Assembly: GCA_035259345.1 (NCBI GenBank)
Contig: DATFWK010000053.1
Span: forward strand, 1-7,298
Reading direction: 5' to 3'
Source: DATFWK01 sp035259345
GTDB lineage: Bacteria > Actinomycetota > Thermoleophilia > Miltoncostaeales > Miltoncostaeaceae
Length of the DNA: 7,298 bases
The notes below the pieces were generated by a model. That model did no database searches, was not told the origin of the DNA, and worked only from the letters and a program-made list of their open reading frames with translations. The position numbers were made by a program, and so were the translations under genes. Each line of letters begins with the position of its first letter. Position 1 is the stretch's first letter. Of the stretch, positions 5,121 through 7,298 are shown one piece after another.

Positions 5121-6064
5121 GTGACGAGCACGAGCTTGCGCCCGGCCGCGCCCGCGACCTGGCGCTCCCAGGCGATCGGCGCCTCGGCGAGCGGCACGGC
5201 CTCCACGTCGATGCGCACGCGCCCGTCGCCCACCAGCGGCGCTAGCTCGCCATAGCAGCGCTCGACGTCACCGCGGTCCTCGGTGAACAGCGCGAAGCCG
5301 CGGATCTCGAGGCGGCCGCCGCGAAGCGGGCCGGCCGGGATCTCCGCGAGCGGGCCGCCGGCGTTGCCGGCCTGGACGAGGCGCCCACCCCGGCCGAGCA
5401 CCCGGACCGCGGCCGCCGCGGGCTCGCCCCAGACGACGTCCACGACGAGGTCGGCCGTCCCGTCGCAGGCGGCGGCGAGGGCGTCCACGAGGTCGCCGTC
5501 GTCGATCGGCACCGCGACGTCGGCGCCGAGCGCCGCCGCGCGACCGAGGCCCTCGGCCGACCGCGCCACCGCGACGATGCGCCCCGCTCCGTGCCGGCGG
5601 GCCGCCTGGACCGCGACCTGGCCGACCACGCCGCTCGCGCCGAGCACCACCACGGTCTCCCCGGGGCGCATCGCACCGCGCTCCAGGACCGACATCCAGC
5701 CCGCCAGCCCTGCGATCCCCGCGGCGACCGCCCGCTCCGGCGACAAGCCGTCGGGAACCGGGACGAGGGAGGCCTCGGGCACCGCGGCGACCTCGGCGAA
5801 GGCGCCGCCCGTCCCAAGGCTCCAGACGCGCGTCCCGGAGGGCAGGCGCTCGGACTCGACCACCTCGCCGACCAGCTCGGCGCCCGCGACGTACGGCGGC
5901 TCGGGGCCGTCGCCGTAGAACCGGCCGGAGGCGATGAACACGTCAACCGGGTTCATCCCGGCCGCGAGTACCCGCACGACCGCCTCCCCGGCGCCGCGGG
6001 TGGGCTCCGGCACCTCGCGCACCACGGGCGTCGCGCCCCACGAGTCGACGACGGCAGCGATCAT
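5117..6064 (-). CDS. Zinc-less MDR oxidoreductase, NADPH:quinone reductase-like
   Basis: This 315-aa protein has the medium-chain dehydrogenase/reductase layout: a GroES-like N-terminal half (about 1-125, with AAGMNPVDVF at 34-43 and VAGAELVGEV at 59-68), then a Rossmann domain with the nucleotide loop GASGVVG (142-148). The Cys/His ligands of zinc alcohol dehydrogenases are absent, which places it with quinone-oxidoreductase/zeta-crystallin-like enzymes that use NAD(P)H to reduce quinones or enones in the cytosol; the real substrate is unknown. Its ATG shares one base with the upstream TPR stop (TGATG) and its TGA overlaps the permease start, so the three genes are tightly coupled. No shared biochemical role of the three is obvious. 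Confidence 0.88.
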   Translation of the reverse strand: MIAAVVDSWGATPVVREVPEPTRGAGEAVVRVLAAGMNPVDVFIASGRFYGDGPEPPYVAGAELVGEVVESERLPSGTRVWSLGTGGAFAEVAAVPEASLVPVPDGLSPERAVAAGIAGLAGWMSVLERGAMRPGETVVVLGASGVVGQVAVQAARRHGAGRIVAVARSAEGLGRAAALGADVAVPIDDGDLVDALAAACDGTADLVVDVVWGEPAAAAVRVLGRGGRLVQAGNAGGPLAEIPAGPLRGGRLEIRGFALFTEDRGDVERCYGELAPLVGDGRVRIDVEAVPLAEAPIAWERQVAGAAGRKLVLVT

Positions 6065-6369
6065 CAGAGCGCCTCCAGCGCGCGGCGCAGGTCATCGGCC
6101 ATGCCGCTGTGGCCGTGCTTGTAGGCCTGGTCGATGCCGGTCAGGTAGGCGTCCGCGGCCTCGTCCGGCCGGCCGGTCCGGGTGAGCGCCTCGCCGAGCC
6201 GCCCCCAGGCGCTGCCCTCGTCCTCGGCCAGGGCCAGGTAGGCGCGCAGCTCCTCGACCGCCTCCGGCCAGCGCTCGGCGCGCAGCAGCTCGTTCGCGTA
6301 GCCGTAGCGCGCGCGCGCCTCGCCGGGCTCCCGGGCGGCGAGCCCGGCGAAGTACTCCAGGCGGTCCAT
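6064..6369 (-). CDS. Small tetratricopeptide repeat (TPR) protein, 101 aa
   Basis: It starts at the ATG at 6369 (MDRLEYFAGL). The open frame continues upstream, but a -10-like box (TACGAT) lies just before this ATG and the residues beyond it look non-coding. Residues 20-85 form about two TPR helix pairs: RYGYANELLRAERWPEAVEE, then AWGRLGEALTRTGRPDEAADAY. The C-terminus (KHGHSGMADDLRRALEAL) matches the capping end I associate with short bacterial TPR scaffolds. TPRs mediate protein-protein contacts and no enzyme motif is present. It is the first gene of a three-gene operon with the quinone-reductase-like protein and the ABC-2 permease. No Shine-Dalgarno precedes it, consistent with a leaderless mRNA. 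Confidence 0.85.
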   Translation of the reverse strand: MDRLEYFAGLAAREPGEARARYGYANELLRAERWPEAVEELRAYLALAEDEGSAWGRLGEALTRTGRPDEAADAYLTGIDQAYKHGHSGMADDLRRALEAL

Positions 6370-6378
6370 CGGGGGAGG

Positions 6379-6384
6379 ATCGTA
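6379..6384 (-). promoter_or_regulatory. Probable -10 box TACGAT for the TPR operon, leaderless start
   Basis: On the minus strand TACGAT ends 9 bases before the ATG at 6369, about where transcription would begin at or next to the start codon. No Shine-Dalgarno lies between them. No convincing -35 TTGACA is visible. It mirrors the cupin promoter on the other side of the 70-base gap. Confidence 0.45.
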
Positions 6385-6425
6385 CGTCAGCCGAGCGCTG
6401 CCGGGCCGCCGCCGGGGGCCGACGC

Positions 6426-6431
6426 TAGGGT
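6426..6431 (+). promoter_or_regulatory. Probable -10 box TAGGGT for the cupin gene, leaderless start
   Basis: TAGGGT fits the actinobacterial TANNNT -10 pattern and ends 8 bases before the cupin ATG at 6440. The intervening bases carry no Shine-Dalgarno, so a leaderless transcript is likely. The -35 region is GC-rich and gives no clear consensus. Confidence 0.5.
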
Positions 6432-6439
6432 GTCCGGCG

Positions 6440-6799
6440 ATGCGGATCAGCTCGCTCGGAGAGGCCGAGCCCTTCGTGACCCGCGACGGCAGCACCATCC
6501 GCGAGCTCGTCGGCCAGGTCAGCCTCCCGGCCCTCAACCAGAGCCTGGCCGAGGCGACCCTCCCCGCGGGCGGGGCGACGGAGCGCCACCACCACCGCGT
6601 CGCCGAGGAGATCTACTTCATCGTCGAGGGCACCGGGCGGATGGAGCTCGACGGGGACGAGCGGGACGTCCGGCCTGGCGACGCGATCCTGATCCCGCCG
6701 GGCGCCTGGCACCGGATCGAGGCGACCGGCCCGGGCCCCCTCCGGCTGCTCTGCTGCTGCGCGCCGGCCTACCGCCACGAGGACACGTACTTCGCGTGA
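6440..6799 (+). CDS. Single-domain cupin protein (119 aa)
   Basis: This is a small beta-barrel protein of the cupin_2 type. Motif 1 fits G-x5-H-x-H-x4-E-x6-G with Gly44, His50, His52, Glu57 and Gly64. Motif 2 fits G-x5-P-x-G-x2-H with Gly80, Pro86, Gly88 and His91. The metal-binding set of three His and one Glu is therefore complete, though the Asn often found after motif 2 is replaced. Three consecutive Cys (105-107) near the C-terminus are unusual. The length is typical of one-domain cupins, which range from isomerases and dioxygenases to sugar-binding proteins, so no substrate can be assigned. The ATG at 6440 is preferred because of the TAGGGT box 8 bases upstream and the absence of any Shine-Dalgarno. 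It stands alone, divergent from the TPR operon. Confidence 0.9.
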   Translation: MRISSLGEAEPFVTRDGSTIRELVGQVSLPALNQSLAEATLPAGGATERHHHRVAEEIYFIVEGTGRMELDGDERDVRPGDAILIPPGAWHRIEATGPGPLRLLCCCAPAYRHEDTYFA

Positions 6800-6813
6800 G
6801 CAGGACGCCAGAC

Positions 6814-6923
6814 TTTGTGACAGCGAATTCGTTCGGGGGTCGTGACAAACCTGCAAGATCCCCGTTCCAACGTGCGGATGCGTACGATGATGCGGCCCTC
6901 TGCGGGCGGTGGTAGCGTGCTAC
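6814..6923 (+). promoter_or_regulatory. Putative control region upstream of nuoA
   Basis: The 215 bases between the cupin stop and nuoA (6800-7014) hold no convincing gene. Two features stand out: an imperfect inverted repeat TTTGTGAC (6814-6821) with GTGACAAA (6842-6849), complementary at 7 of 8 positions, and a small palindrome GTAGC-GT-GCTAC (6912-6923) overlapping a TANNNT box, TAGCGT (6913-6918). Another TANNNT box, TACGAT, lies at 6883-6888. Either could be the -10 of the nuo operon, leaving a leader of about 90-120 bases. No full Rex-type TTGTGA-N-TCACAA operator is present. Confidence 0.35.
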
Positions 6924-7014
6924 AAAGTCCTGCGGCGACGACCGTCCTGAGCGCGTTGCCGGCCGTCGCGCGACCGGGCGATCCGAACGTCGACGGGAGA
7001 GGAACGAGGGTCCC

Positions 7015-7298
7015 GTGAACCTGCGCGATTACCTTCCGGTGCTGGTCTTCGGAGTGATCGGCATCGCCATCGGGTGCGCCCTGCTGCTCCTGTCGCGCCT
7101 GGGCCGTCGCCGGTCGAACCGCACGAAGTCGCTGCCGTACGAGAGCGGCATCCTCGGGACCACGTCGGTCCGGCAGCGCTTCTCGATCGACTTCTACCTC
7201 ACGGCGATGCTGTTCATCGTCTTCGACATCGAGCTGGCGTTCTTCTACCCGCTCGCGGTCGTGCTGCGGGACGTCGGCACCGCGGCCGTGGTCGAGCT
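7015..7298 (+). CDS. nuoA: NADH-quinone oxidoreductase subunit A, 5' part (cut by window end)
   Basis: The frame opens at GTG 7015 and runs off the window; 94 residues are visible of a family that is usually about 120. It is a small membrane subunit of respiratory complex I, at the junction between the quinone site and the proton-pumping arm. Helix 1 spans about residues 7-27. The family loop PYESG is at 41-45, where many homologues have YECG, and RFSIDFYLTAMLFIVFDIELAFFYPLAV (55-82) holds the conserved Asp71 and Glu73 of helix 2. Possible ribosome binding sites are GAGGG at 7006-7010 and AGAGGA at 6998-7003. The GTG is supported by the typical NuoA beginning (YLPVLVF). nuoA is normally the first nuo gene, so the rest of the operon probably follows outside the window. 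Confidence 0.95.
   Translation, partial: MNLRDYLPVLVFGVIGIAIGCALLLLSRLGRRRSNRTKSLPYESGILGTTSVRQRFSIDFYLTAMLFIVFDIELAFFYPLAVVLRDVGTAAVVE

Noticed and set aside
4392..5255. A long plus-strand open frame (287 aa) opposite the permease
   Set aside because: It is an Arg/His/Glu-rich, charge-dominated shadow of the ABC-2 permease, which has clear membrane helices and family motifs.
6814..6832. Rex (NADH-sensing) operator upstream of nuoA
   Set aside because: Only one half-site, TTGTGA, is present; the matching TCACAA half at the proper spacing is missing.

Overview
The window is about 70% GC by eye, has tightly packed and overlapping genes, and shows TANNNT -10 boxes only 8-9 bases upstream of start codons that lack a Shine-Dalgarno sequence. 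Together these suggest a high-GC actinobacterium. A deep-branching lineage such as Thermoleophilia is my best guess, from family resemblance only; no rRNA or marker gene is present to settle it.

Layout from left to right: (1) the 3' part of a malic-enzyme-family gene (+, 1-888). (2) A 204-base regulatory gap with a duplicated 12-mer and an AT-rich box. (3) Two tandem, homologous, Cys-free His/Ser-rich small peptides of 45 and 51 aa (+, 1093-1230 and 1440-1595). Each is preceded by the same kind of leader, and a very strong hairpin lies between them. (4) An MsbA/ABCB-type ABC exporter (+, 1612-3483), 16 bases behind the second peptide. (5) A soluble Hanks-type Ser/Thr kinase with unusual active-site motifs (+, 3480-4337), overlapping the exporter by 4 bases. 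(6) On the opposite strand, a coupled three-gene operon read right to left: a TPR protein (6369-6064), a zinc-less quinone-oxidoreductase-like MDR protein (6064-5117) and an ABC-2 type permease (5120-4314). The last gene runs 24 bases into the end of the kinase gene. (7) A single-domain cupin (+, 6440-6799), divergent from the TPR gene across 70 bases. (8) A 215-base gap, then the start of nuoA (+, 7015 to the window end), the usual first gene of the respiratory complex I operon.

The most interesting part is 993-4337. A pair of paralogous small peptides with duplicated leaders, a dedicated exporter and a translationally coupled kinase look like one functional cassette. My hypothesis is a secreted peptide system in which the kinase modifies the Ser/Thr-rich peptide tails or controls export. 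I do not recognise it as any named RiPP class. The peptides lack cysteine and no lanthipeptide cyclase, radical-SAM enzyme or peptidase is visible. A metal-binding role for the His-rich N-termini is the main alternative. The malic-enzyme-like protein also differs from the canonical family at several positions normally used for metal and malate binding.
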